From: Pseudalkalibacillus salsuginis
GTDB lineage: Bacteria; Bacillota; Bacilli; Bacillales; Fictibacillaceae
NCBI RefSeq assembly: GCF_021646685.1
Contig: NZ_JAKJHW010000006.1
Span: 62,001 to 126,000, forward strand
Direction of reading: 5' to 3'
Length of the DNA stretch: 64,000 nt
Below are positions 36,480 to 45,361 of this stretch, piece after piece (position 1 is the stretch's first letter; each line of letters opens with the position of its first letter). The position numbers and the translations under genes were made by a program. The notes beneath the pieces were generated by a model. The model searched no databases and was not told the DNA's origin. It saw nothing but the letters and a program-made list of their open reading frames with translations.

Positions 36480-36584
36480 TTAAGAAAAGTATAACTTTTC
36501 AGCGATGTAGGTAACCGACGTATCAGAAAGTTTACGAATGAAGTATAAGTGCAGCTAAGGCTTGGCTTTGCCAAGTTTTTTATT
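36480..36584. repeat. Family B intergenic repeat, copy 2
   Basis: Matches 14701-14807 over ~105 bp. It ends in CTTGGC-TTT-GCCAAG-TTTTTT, which is itself terminator-like. The rest of the gap to 36700 is AT-rich, with no gene. Confidence 0.8.
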
Positions 36585-36700
36585 GCTGAAAAATAATTTC
36601 CTAATATAATAAAACCACAACAAAGTCAAGTCTTTATTTATCCAATATCAGGTAATATAGTATTCTTATGGTTTTATTTTGTTAGGGAAGGTAATGACTG

Positions 36701-37816
36701 ATGAAAGTATTTCTTGGTTTACTCGCTCCTTTAGTCTTTTTATTCGCAGGCTGTTCTCTTCCATCTAATCAGACGATCGAAGGCGAAGTCAATCCTCGAT
36801 CATCTAACAAAAACGAATCTGACAATCAATCTACTACTAAAATTCTGGAAAAGCCGAAAACAAAAGATGAGATAGTAAATCCTATTACAATTTCTTTTAC
36901 AGGGGATATCCTATTGGACGGTTGGGTCGGTGCAGCGATCGACGAAAATGGTGTTGATTATCCGTACCAACATACGGAGCATGCCCTTCAAAAATCTGAT
37001 ATTACTGTCCGGAACCTTGAAACATCTGTATCTACCCGTGGTAATCCAGAGGAAAAACAATTTGCTTTCCGTTCTAACCCGGAGTCACTTCATGGCCTTG
37101 CCAATGCAGGTTATGACATGGTAAGCATCGCAAACAACCATACCCTTGATTATGGAATTGAGGCATTGTTTGATACGATGACTCATTTAAAGCATTATGG
37201 AATAGGATACAGCGGTGCCGGGAAGAACGAGGAAGAAGCTTTTACTGCTTATTATAAGACAGTTAAAGGAAAGAAAATTGCAATACTTGGCTTAAGCAGG
37301 GTTTTGCCTTATGCCGAGTGGGCAGCTAGATCAGAAAGTCCTGGAATTGCATCTGCCTATACATATGAGCCGATGATGAAATATGTGGAGAAAGCTGTTG
37401 CCCAATCAGACTATGCGATTATTTTCATCCATTGGAATAAAGAAAGGGAAGATTACCCAGAGGATTATGCAAGAGAGATGGCGCGAAGATTCATCGATGC
37501 AGGTGTTGAGGCAGTCATGGGAAGTCATAGCCACTCATTGATGGGTATCGAATATTATAAAGGGGCTCCTATCTATTACAGTTTAGGAAACTTCGTATTC
37601 ACACACTCAAATAATCCTAAAGGCCAGGAAAGTATGATTGTGAATCTGTCCATTGGCAAGGAAGAAGTAAAGTCACAGATCATTCCAGCTAAAATCATCA
37701 ATTATCAGCCCACATTAATGGATAAGAGGTATAATCAGGCTATTATTGATAAGCTCAATCGTCTCTCCTATAACGTCCAAATCGATCAAAATGGTAATGT
37801 TAGCCCGAAAGAATAG
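36701..37816 (+). CDS. CapA/PgsA-like lipoprotein (metallophosphatase fold)
   Basis: 371 residues. The signal peptide ends in a lipobox (LFAGC, Cys about 19), so the protein is outside and lipid-anchored. The CapA domain begins FTGDILLDGW (about 67) and has NLETSVS, VSIANNHTLDYG, GSHSHSLMGIEYY and YSLGNFVF. Relatives act in poly-gamma-glutamate synthesis or release, but no capBC/pgsBC genes are nearby, so a role in such a capsule is unproven. GGAAGG lies 10 bases before the ATG. Confidence 0.85.
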   Translation: MKVFLGLLAPLVFLFAGCSLPSNQTIEGEVNPRSSNKNESDNQSTTKILEKPKTKDEIVNPITISFTGDILLDGWVGAAIDENGVDYPYQHTEHALQKSDITVRNLETSVSTRGNPEEKQFAFRSNPESLHGLANAGYDMVSIANNHTLDYGIEALFDTMTHLKHYGIGYSGAGKNEEEAFTAYYKTVKGKKIAILGLSRVLPYAEWAARSESPGIASAYTYEPMMKYVEKAVAQSDYAIIFIHWNKEREDYPEDYAREMARRFIDAGVEAVMGSHSHSLMGIEYYKGAPIYYSLGNFVFTHSNNPKGQESMIVNLSIGKEEVKSQIIPAKIINYQPTLMDKRYNQAIIDKLNRLSYNVQIDQNGNVSPKE

Positions 37817-37817
37817 A

Positions 37818-37852
37818 AGAAGAGGTTGGCTCATTCTGAGTCAACCTCTTCT
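37818..37852. terminator. Bidirectional terminator between capA-like gene and ponA
   Basis: AGAAGAGGTTG pairs with CAACCTCTTCT; inner TCA/TGA also pairs. The current ponA frame runs into this stem, which supports a frameshift upstream (see ponA). Confidence 0.7.
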
Positions 37853-40483
37853 GTCTAGTCTTGATCCTTTGGATTTACTCTGATTTTTAGTCTGATTGAT
37901 CACTAGAACGGGTGGTAGCAGAGCCATTTTCAGAATTGCTGTCATCGGATCCACTACCTCCTGCGGAGCCATCATCCCCCCTGATTCGTCGTTACCGCCA
38001 GATCCGTCATCCCCGCCTGACCCATCATCCCCGCCAGATCCGTCATCCCCGCCTGACCCATCATCCCCGCCTGACCCGTCGTCACCGCCGGATCCATTGT
38101 CACCGCCTGACCCATCGTCATCGCCTGATCCGTCATCACCGCCGGATCCATCGTCATCGCCTGATCCGTCATCACCGCCGGATCCATCGTCACCGCCTGA
38201 TCCGTCATCACCGCCGGATCCATCGTCACCGCCTGATCCATTGTCACCACCAGATTCATCATCCCCGCCAGATCCGTCATCCCCGCCTGACCCATCATCC
38301 CCGCCTGACCCGTCGTCACCGCCGGATCCATCGTCACCGCCTGATCCATCATCTTCGCTAGACCCGTCACCATCACTGGAGTCATCTTGTTCTCTTTGAT
38401 CTGATTCATCATCACTTTCTTCTCTTTTGTTCTCTTCTTCTTTATCACCATCCTCTTTCTTCGGCGGTTTATATACACTTGGCAGATCTGTTCCTTTTAC
38501 AAACAGCTCTGTAATGATAGTTGAAGAAGGTGTATGGTTTGATGCCCTTTTACCGTTTCGTTCATCGATCTTCACTTCCTCCACGGTAGACGGTTTGACG
38601 AAATCCTTAGTTTCAACATCTTTTGAAACATGTGACATGACTTCCTTGAAAAGCAGTTTGGCAATAGCCGAATCTTCCTTCGTGATATACTGTTCTGTAG
38701 ATGTTGTTCCATATCCAGTCCAGACGGCAGCGGTGTACTCTGTCGTATAACCGACAAACCAGGAATCTGTAGAGCCATCTTCAATACCCTCCGGAGGGTT
38801 TGTGGTGCCTGTTTTGCCTGCAAGCGGCAACCCATCGATATAAGCGAGTGTTCCAGTTCCTTCCCGGACAACATCTTTTAACATATCCGTCACCATATAG
38901 GCCGTGTACTGATTCATCGCTTTCTGGGTCTTGGTTTCGAACTTTTTCGTTTCACCTGTCGGGTATTCAATTTTCGTTACGGTATAAGGTTTGTTGTACA
39001 TTCCTTGATTTCCGAAAGCTGCATAGGCACCAGCCATCTGTAAAGGGGAAATCCCATCGTCGTCGCCAAATCCGCCGATTGCATAGGAAGGATAGGCGTG
39101 TTCTAGTGAAATGCCTACATTTTCAGCAAACTTTTTGGCACGATCGCCGCCAATTTCCATGAATGTTTTGATTGCAGGAATATTGTACGATTTTACAAGT
39201 GCCTTTCTCATAGATAACATTCCATGGAACTCATCATCATAGTTTTTGAATTCCTTGCCGTCGATTTCCAGTTCTTCATCTTCAATCTGATGGTAGGTTG
39301 ACCATTTTTCATATTCGATGGCAGGTCCATAGTCTAAGATCGGTTTGATCGTGGAACCAGGTTGACGTTTGATATCAGTTGCATAGTTGTAGCCTCGCTG
39401 GATATCTGTTTCGTCAGGATTCCGGTTCCCGCCGATTGCACGAATTGCACCTGTTTTTGTATCTAATAATACGATTCCGGCTTTGAAATCGTCATTAGGA
39501 TAAGGAATCACATTATTTCCTGACATCATTTTTTCAGTATAAGATTGAGCCTCAGGATCCAGGGTAGTATAAATTTTCAAGCCGCCTGTATAAAGTTCAG
39601 TTTCATTGTATCCTTTTTTAAGCAATTCTTCGATGACATGGTCGACGAATGCTTCATACCCTTTGTTTTCAGGCTCTTTATATAGGATTTCCTCTAATTC
39701 TGTTGCATTGGCCTTCTTTTTCTCTTTTTCTGTAATGAATCCCTGTTTTTCCATTGAAGAAAGTACAATACTTCTTCTTTCTATTGCATTTTCAGGATTT
39801 TTGATCGGATCATAACCATTCGGCCGTTGTGGCAAACCGGCAAGAAGTGCAGCTTCAGCAACGGTCAACTCTTCAACACTTTTACCGAAATAAACATCTG
39901 CCGCCGCTCCTAGCCCATATGCACCGTTACCGAAGTAGATTCTATTTAGATACATTTCCAATATTTGATCTTTAGAGTACTTACGTTCCATTTTTACAGA
40001 AAGGTATGCTTCTTGTATCTTCCGTTTCAACGTTTTTTCAGAGGATAAATATGTATTCTTTACGACCTGCTGGGTGATTGTACTTCCGCCTTCTGATCCC
40101 CATCCATCTTTAATATTGGCGAGAGCTGCCCCTCCGATTCTCTTGATATCCAATCCGAAGTGCTCGCTGAAACGTGCATCTTCTATTGCGATAAAAGCTT
40201 GTTTTACATGCTCAGGTACATTTTCGATATCGACGGGGATACGGTGTTCACTACTGGCAAGCTCAGTGATCTTACCTCCGTTCATATCGTAAATGATCGA
40301 AGAATTCGCATATTTGAATTCCTTTTCCGTCAGATTCGGTGCATCTTGTATGAATGCCAGTCCTGTTACTCCGCCAGCGACTATTATTAGTAAAAAGACG
40401 AGGAAGGTCGCAAGAAATACTTTTACATAGCCTTTTTGATTCTTCACTTGTCCTGCTGCTTTTTTATTTTGGAAACGAGACAA
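37841..40483 (-). CDS. ponA: Class A penicillin-binding protein PonA (PBP1A) with Gly/Asp repeat tail
   Basis: About 880 residues. One membrane helix (FLLIIVAGGVTGLAFI), a GT51 domain (IEDARFSEHFGLDIKRI; GGSTITQQVVKN), and a transpeptidase domain (RQPGSTIKP, KSYNIP, GKTGTTN). A tail of about 20 six-residue GGDDGS units (18-bp DNA repeats) follows. Near the end, a C6 tract at 37976-37981 is one base short of the repeat pattern. The written frame then reads MMAPQEVV... to 37841; with one more base it would read GSAGGSGSDDSNS and stop at 37887. The frame is open to 40555; AAAGG suggests the TTG at 40483, or GTG at 40492. Confidence 0.9.
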   Translation of the reverse strand: MSRFQNKKAAGQVKNQKGYVKVFLATFLVFLLIIVAGGVTGLAFIQDAPNLTEKEFKYANSSIIYDMNGGKITELASSEHRIPVDIENVPEHVKQAFIAIEDARFSEHFGLDIKRIGGAALANIKDGWGSEGGSTITQQVVKNTYLSSEKTLKRKIQEAYLSVKMERKYSKDQILEMYLNRIYFGNGAYGLGAAADVYFGKSVEELTVAEAALLAGLPQRPNGYDPIKNPENAIERRSIVLSSMEKQGFITEKEKKKANATELEEILYKEPENKGYEAFVDHVIEELLKKGYNETELYTGGLKIYTTLDPEAQSYTEKMMSGNNVIPYPNDDFKAGIVLLDTKTGAIRAIGGNRNPDETDIQRGYNYATDIKRQPGSTIKPILDYGPAIEYEKWSTYHQIEDEELEIDGKEFKNYDDEFHGMLSMRKALVKSYNIPAIKTFMEIGGDRAKKFAENVGISLEHAYPSYAIGGFGDDDGISPLQMAGAYAAFGNQGMYNKPYTVTKIEYPTGETKKFETKTQKAMNQYTAYMVTDMLKDVVREGTGTLAYIDGLPLAGKTGTTNPPEGIEDGSTDSWFVGYTTEYTAAVWTGYGTTSTEQYITKEDSAIAKLLFKEVMSHVSKDVETKDFVKPSTVEEVKIDERNGKRASNHTPSSTIITELFVKGTDLPSVYKPPKKEDGDKEEENKREESDDESDQREQDDSSDGDGSSEDDGSGGDDGSGGDDGSGGDDGSGGDDGSGGDDESGGDNGSGGDDGSGGDDGSGGDDGSGGDDGSGDDDGSGGDDGSGDDDGSGGDNGSGGDDGSGGDDGSGGDDGSGGDDGSGGDDGSGGNDESGGMMAPQEVVDPMTAILKMALLPPVLVINQTKNQSKSKGSRLDRRG

Positions 40484-40657
40484 CTTGGACACGACCTTTC
40501 TTTTATAGTAACAGTATTGATTTGAAAGTACCCGCCAAATTCCATTTATAAACATTAGTGGAAACTGGCGATTGAAATTTTTGAATTAACATTGTTTTGG
40601 CGTTTATCAATAGGGACAGAGGGTAATCTAAAAGGATAGTCAAAAGGGGGAATTTGA

Positions 40658-41776
40658 ATGATAGAGTTTAAACAGGTCAGTAAAACTTTCCCGGATGGTT
40701 TTCAAGCATTGAAGAATATCAATCTTCATGTCAACAAGGGAGAGTTGGTGACTGTGATCGGCCCTAGCGGGTGCGGAAAAACGACCACGATGAAAATGAT
40801 CAACCGATTATTAGAACCAAGCAGTGGCCAAATTTTAGTGGATGGGGAGAATATCAAAAACCAGAATCCTGTCCAGCTTAGGAGGAATATCGGTTATGTA
40901 ATCCAGCAGATCGGCCTTTTTCCTCATATGACCATTGAAGAGAATGTAGCGCTGGTACCGAAGATGAAAGGTTGGCCTAAAGATAAATACATACGTAGAG
41001 TCGATGGATTGCTAGACCTTGTCGGACTGGATCCGAAGGTTTTCAAAAAGAGGTATCCATCTGAGCTGAGCGGTGGTCAACAACAGCGGATAGGTGTTAT
41101 AAGAGCTTTAGCGGCAGAGCCACCTGTCGTTCTGATGGATGAGCCCTTCAGTGCATTGGATCCGATCAGTCGTGAACAGTTACAGGATGAACTCGTCGCC
41201 TTGCAGGATAACATCCAGAAGACGATCGTCTTCGTAACCCATGATATGGACGAAGCCCTTAAAATCGCCGACAGGATCGCGATCATGGATAATGGTGAAA
41301 TCATACAATTGGCAAAACCCGATCAGATCCTGAGACATCCTGCGAATCAATTCGTTGAAGATTTCATCGGAGAAGAGCGGATGAACAAGGAACTTGGAGG
41401 GAAGACAGCAAAATCCTTGATGCTCTCCAAAGTGGCGACCGTAAAACCGAATCGTGGACTTGCAGAAGCGTTACAAATCATGAAAACCTATTCAGTCGAT
41501 AGTTTGATAGTGACGAATACGAAGGGAGAATTTCAAGGGATTTTGGAGCTTCCTGTATTGGAAGCTCATTATAGAGATGAATCGAAAAAGGTTGAAGATA
41601 TCATGTCTCCCGTTGCCCATTCTGTACAGGCCGAAACAAACTATACTGACATTGCAGAAATCTTTGCAAAGCACCAAGTTGTCACAATACCTGTTTTAGA
41701 GGGGGACAGACTGGTCGGCTTGATTACGAGATCAAGCATGATGAGAGGTCTTGCTGGAATGAAACAAACTGTATAG
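40658..41776 (+). CDS. opuCA: Osmoprotectant ABC transporter ATP-binding protein
   Basis: 372 residues. ABC ATPase with Walker A GPSGCGKTT (about 32-40), signature LSGGQQQRIG, Walker B VVLMDEPFSALDP. Two CBS domains fill the C-terminal third (VATVKPNRGLAEAL; VEDIMSPVAHSV), as in OpuCA/OpuBA, where they sense ionic strength or nucleotides. It should power uptake of betaine, carnitine or choline under osmotic stress. AAAGGGGG precedes the ATG. The permease follows after 15 bp. Confidence 0.9.
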   Translation: MIEFKQVSKTFPDGFQALKNINLHVNKGELVTVIGPSGCGKTTTMKMINRLLEPSSGQILVDGENIKNQNPVQLRRNIGYVIQQIGLFPHMTIEENVALVPKMKGWPKDKYIRRVDGLLDLVGLDPKVFKKRYPSELSGGQQQRIGVIRALAAEPPVVLMDEPFSALDPISREQLQDELVALQDNIQKTIVFVTHDMDEALKIADRIAIMDNGEIIQLAKPDQILRHPANQFVEDFIGEERMNKELGGKTAKSLMLSKVATVKPNRGLAEALQIMKTYSVDSLIVTNTKGEFQGILELPVLEAHYRDESKKVEDIMSPVAHSVQAETNYTDIAEIFAKHQVVTIPVLEGDRLVGLITRSSMMRGLAGMKQTV

Positions 41777-41791
41777 AAATGAGGTATATCA

Positions 41792-42442
41792 TTGGATTGG
41801 ATCAGCTTTTTGGACACATTCATAAATAGATGGCCTACGATTCTCACCGCACTCCAGGAGCATTTGTATCTTTCATTCGTTTCGATCCTGATCGGTATCT
41901 TGATTTCAGTACCTTTAGGAATCATCATCTCCCGTCTGAAAAAAATAGCTGAATTCGTAATCGGTGTCACTGCTGTTTTTCAGACGATACCGAGTTTAGC
42001 TTTGTTCGGATTCCTGCTGCCGGTTTTCGGGATCGGTAGCACACCGGCGATCATCGCATTGATGATTTATGCCCTTTTACCGATTTTAAGGAATACATAC
42101 ACAGGAATCGTGGGTGTAGATGATGCATTGATCCAGGCTGGTAAAGGTATGGGAATGACATCGTGGCAAATCCTATGGAAAATCGAACTTCCCCTGGCCC
42201 TGCCTGTCATCATGGCGGGTATAAGGACAGCAACGGTTCTGACAATCGGGGTTGCCACATTAGCGACCTTCATTGGAGCAGGCGGTCTCGGCGATATCAT
42301 TTACAGGGGATTAAGCACAATGAATAATGAGTTGGTTTTAGCGGGCGCGGTCCCCGCTGCATTACTTGCAATCTTTTTTGACTCGATTTTGAAAGGTATT
42401 GAACGGATCGTTACGCCAAAAGGACTCAAAAAACAAGACTAG
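41792..42442 (+). CDS. opuCB: Osmoprotectant ABC transporter permease
   Basis: 216 residues from a TTG at 41792, GAGGT 6 bases upstream. About five membrane helices and the binding-protein-dependent permease motif (KGMGMTSWQILWKIELPLAL, the EAA loop, about 124-143). It forms the channel with OpuCA. Confidence 0.88.
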   Translation: MDWISFLDTFINRWPTILTALQEHLYLSFVSILIGILISVPLGIIISRLKKIAEFVIGVTAVFQTIPSLALFGFLLPVFGIGSTPAIIALMIYALLPILRNTYTGIVGVDDALIQAGKGMGMTSWQILWKIELPLALPVIMAGIRTATVLTIGVATLATFIGAGGLGDIIYRGLSTMNNELVLAGAVPAALLAIFFDSILKGIERIVTPKGLKKQD

Positions 42443-42454
42443 GAGGATATCATT

Positions 42455-43348
42455 TTGAAAAAGACGTTGTTACCTATTTTATTATTGATGTTGATTGTTG
42501 CCGGTTGCGGTGGTGGAGGAGCTGGGGGTGACACACTTGTCATCTCAGGGAAAAAATGGACTGAGCAATATATCCTGCCGCATCTTTTAGCTGAATATAT
42601 CAAAGCGAACACCGATTATGATGTACAAGTGAAAGAAGGTCTTGGGGAGGTCGATGTTCTGACAAAAGCGATGGAAAGCGGCGATATTGACATGTATGTT
42701 GAATATTCAGGTACAGGCTATCTAGCGGTTTTGAAGGAGGAGTATAATCCTGACCAATCAGCTGAGGAAATCTATGAAGCAACGAAAAAAGGATATATGG
42801 AGGAAAAGGATATCGTCTGGTTGCCTCCGCTTGGATTCGAAAACAATTATGGATTGGCAATGACAGAGGAAACGTATAACCAGTTAGGTGTCAAAACGAC
42901 CTCTGAATTAGCGCGTAAATCGAATGATCTTGTCTTCGCAGCTCCGCCAGAATTTTATGAGAGACCAGATGGATTTGATCCGTATGTCAAAAAGTACGAT
43001 CTCAACTTCAAAAGTAAAGAAAGCCTGGACCCGAACTTGATGTATAACGCAGTCAAGGATGGTGAGGTCGATCTGATTACTGCTTTTACAACAGATGGCC
43101 GCATAGAGCGGTTCAATTTGAAGGTCCTGGAGGACGACAAGAACTTCTTCCCACCATATTATGCTGCACCGTTGATCCGTCAAGAAGCATTGGATAAATT
43201 CCCTGATGTCGAAAAAGTGATGAAAAAATTAGAAGGTCAAATTTCATCTGAGGAAATGGCTGAAATGAATGCGAAAGTCGACATCGACAACGAAGATCCA
43301 AAACAAGTCGCGATCGATTTCCTGAAACAAAAAGGGTTGATCGACTGA
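42455..43348 (+). CDS. opuCC: Osmoprotectant-binding lipoprotein
   Basis: 297 residues from a TTG at 42455, with AGGAGG upstream. The signal peptide ends in a lipobox (IVAGC). The mature part is a quaternary-amine binding domain (ISGKKWTEQYILPHLLAEY; MYVEYSGTGYLAVL). It hands betaine-like solutes to the permease. No second permease (opuCD) follows, although opuC and opuB operons usually have one. Confidence 0.87.
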   Translation: MKKTLLPILLLMLIVAGCGGGGAGGDTLVISGKKWTEQYILPHLLAEYIKANTDYDVQVKEGLGEVDVLTKAMESGDIDMYVEYSGTGYLAVLKEEYNPDQSAEEIYEATKKGYMEEKDIVWLPPLGFENNYGLAMTEETYNQLGVKTTSELARKSNDLVFAAPPEFYERPDGFDPYVKKYDLNFKSKESLDPNLMYNAVKDGEVDLITAFTTDGRIERFNLKVLEDDKNFFPPYYAAPLIRQEALDKFPDVEKVMKKLEGQISSEEMAEMNAKVDIDNEDPKQVAIDFLKQKGLID

Positions 43349-43409
43349 AATAGATACAAGGATATTGAATAGGCAGATGTGAGATTAAAAAGTTTCCACA
43401 ATAATATTT

Positions 43410-43455
43410 GGAGGACATAAGAGACCATATTGGCTCAATAAGAGCTCTTTTTTGT
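43410..43455 (+). terminator. Possible terminator after opuC genes
   Basis: GAGACCA-TAT-TGGCTC and then AAGAGCTCTTTTTT. The stem is imperfect, but it ends in T6. Confidence 0.45.
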
Positions 43456-43521
43456 CGAAAAACATTCGAGATCGGCTGTCTTTTTGCCGAATAGGGGTAT
43501 GATGTCCTCTGAAATTTTCTG

Positions 43522-43634
43522 TGGTGCCAGGCACCGAAGTAAAACCCTTGCCCCAGTTGACTTCCCAAACGGTGCCTGGCACCATTTCCAAACCCTTGTG
43601 GCTGTTGACCTCTCAAAATGTACCCGGTACAGGC
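43522..43634. repeat. REP-like palindromic element
   Basis: In the gene-free stretch 43349-43795. GGTGCCAGGCACC, a second GGTGCCTGGCACC and a degenerate GTACCCGGTAC are spaced ~50 bp, with CCTTG...GTTGAC spacers. It is related to the termini of the 24.3-kb array and the elements at 56.3 and 61.1 kb. Confidence 0.7.
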
Positions 43635-43795
43635 TAGTGATATTAGGGTGTGGGTTAAAACTTTAGTACTATGATTATGTGAATTGGACCTAAATAACAT
43701 TTCCTTCTATTGCTTGATTGTCTTCAATATGAAAAACCTCGAAAATTGGATTTGTAAGAAAAGTCAGATCATTATTTTTCGGGGAGGCTAAATGA

Positions 43796-45133
43796 ATGAA
43801 GAGAATCAGTTCGATTATTTTAAGTACAGCCTTGGTCATCGGTTTATTTTTTGCGGCCCAATCCAATCATCAAGCACAAGCGTCATCCGTTGAAATCGAT
43901 AAGGCTCTTTCCAACGTGATCAGTACAGCTGGTGATCAATTCATCGTGGAAGCTGTTGTCACGTATGACTCAATGCCGACAGAGACACAAGTCGAGGAAC
44001 TTCAAGGCTTCGGATTACTAACGAAAACGTATAAGAATCTGCCGATGGTTGCGATTCAAGGAACGAAATTGGAAGTAGAATCATTGCTTTCATCAGCAAT
44101 TGATGCCGTGTCGATCTTTTATAATAAAAAGTTAGAATATAAACTTCGTGACAGCCGCCAATTGATCGGTGCTGAAAGTGTATGGAACGATCTTGGGTAC
44201 ACTGGAGAAGGCACAACAGTTGCTGTCATTGATAGTGGCATAGATGCGACACATCCAGATCTTCCTCTCGGTGATAAAGTAGTCCAAAATGTAAAATTTC
44301 TAGTTGGGGATAGCTTGTTCTCAGACGGTTCAGAATCATTGTACTTAGAGAATGTAGCGAATACGGATACATCTTCCGGTCATGGTACTCACGTTGCAGG
44401 AACCATTGCCGGACTTGGTACTGCCAGTGATGGGCTTTACAAGGGTGTAGCACCAGGTGCAAAGCTTGTGGGTCTTGGAACAGGCGAAACGATCAGTGTG
44501 CTTTGGGCACTTGAAGCCTTTGATTACGTATTGGAAAACCAGGAGGAATACGGTATCGACATCATCAGTAACAGTTGGGGAACGACAGGAGATTATTCTC
44601 CGGATGATCCGATCAATGTAGCGAGCAAGAGAGCATACGATGCAGGAATGATAGTCGCTTTTGCAGCTGGAAATGAAGGTCCGGATAATGATACGTTGAA
44701 TCCATACTCTGCAGCCCCTTGGGTGATTTCGGTAGCTGCTGGAACGAAGGACAAAGATCTAGCAGACTTTTCTTCAAGAGGAATACCTGGGGATGAACTC
44801 GTACACCCTGACATCACAGCACCAGGTGTTGATATTGTAGCAGCAAAATCATCAACCGGATTAGTCATGAACGTTCTTGGAACAACAACCGATGCCACTT
44901 ACATCGATTTGGCTCACCTTCCGTATTACACGACTGCAAGCGGGACAAGCATGGCAACTCCTCATATATCTGGAGTAGCAGCGTTGATGTTGGAAGCAGA
45001 TGCTGGTTTGACACCAAATGGCGTATTTGATGCACTCATCAATACAGCTGATCCAATGGCCGGATACGAGCTTCATGAAGTAGGAGCAGGTTATGTAAAT
45101 GCTTATGAAGCTGTAAAAGCTGTTGAAAAATAA
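43796..45133 (+). CDS. Subtilisin-like serine protease (S8), secreted
   Basis: 445 residues. Signal peptide (about 1-29, ending QAQA), a propeptide-like inhibitor domain (about 45-110), then the S8 catalytic domain. The triad is Asp146 (VIDSGIDATHPD), His196 (SSGHGTHVAG) and Ser385 (SGTSMATPHISG), with oxyanion Asn293 (AGNEGP). It should be an extracellular protease. GGGGAGG precedes the ATG. It lacks the C-terminal domain of the next gene, its close paralogue. Likely client of PrsA and possible target of Hpr. Confidence 0.93.
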   Translation: MKRISSIILSTALVIGLFFAAQSNHQAQASSVEIDKALSNVISTAGDQFIVEAVVTYDSMPTETQVEELQGFGLLTKTYKNLPMVAIQGTKLEVESLLSSAIDAVSIFYNKKLEYKLRDSRQLIGAESVWNDLGYTGEGTTVAVIDSGIDATHPDLPLGDKVVQNVKFLVGDSLFSDGSESLYLENVANTDTSSGHGTHVAGTIAGLGTASDGLYKGVAPGAKLVGLGTGETISVLWALEAFDYVLENQEEYGIDIISNSWGTTGDYSPDDPINVASKRAYDAGMIVAFAAGNEGPDNDTLNPYSAAPWVISVAAGTKDKDLADFSSRGIPGDELVHPDITAPGVDIVAAKSSTGLVMNVLGTTTDATYIDLAHLPYYTTASGTSMATPHISGVAALMLEADAGLTPNGVFDALINTADPMAGYELHEVGAGYVNAYEAVKAVEK

Positions 45134-45149
45134 ACAATACCTGTAAAAG

Positions 45150-45182
45150 GAGAGGGGCTTTATAAAGTTGCCTCTCTTTTTT
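45150..45182 (+). terminator. Terminator after the first subtilase gene
   Basis: GAGAGG pairs with CCTCTC around a ~15-base loop, followed by T7. Confidence 0.75.
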
Positions 45183-45361
45183 ATACGGTAACCATGACTA
45201 ATTTACTAAGTTCATTCCTCCTATATAACGAATTGACTACAGCATAAATAAACCATAAGAACAGTCTGATTTAAGACATACGGTGAATTGCAACTATTTG
45301 TAATTTCTCAGAAAATGAAAATATGAAACTATGAAAATATTAAATAATCAGGAGGAATGAT

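Noticed and set aside
37896-38399. Plus-strand frames rich in Pro/Ser and Arg/His
   Set aside because: Shadows of the 18-bp repeats coding the PonA tail on the minus strand.
43113-43700. Minus-strand frame of 195 codons
   Set aside because: Runs antisense to opuCC and then through the REP-like element; no start signal or protein-like pattern.
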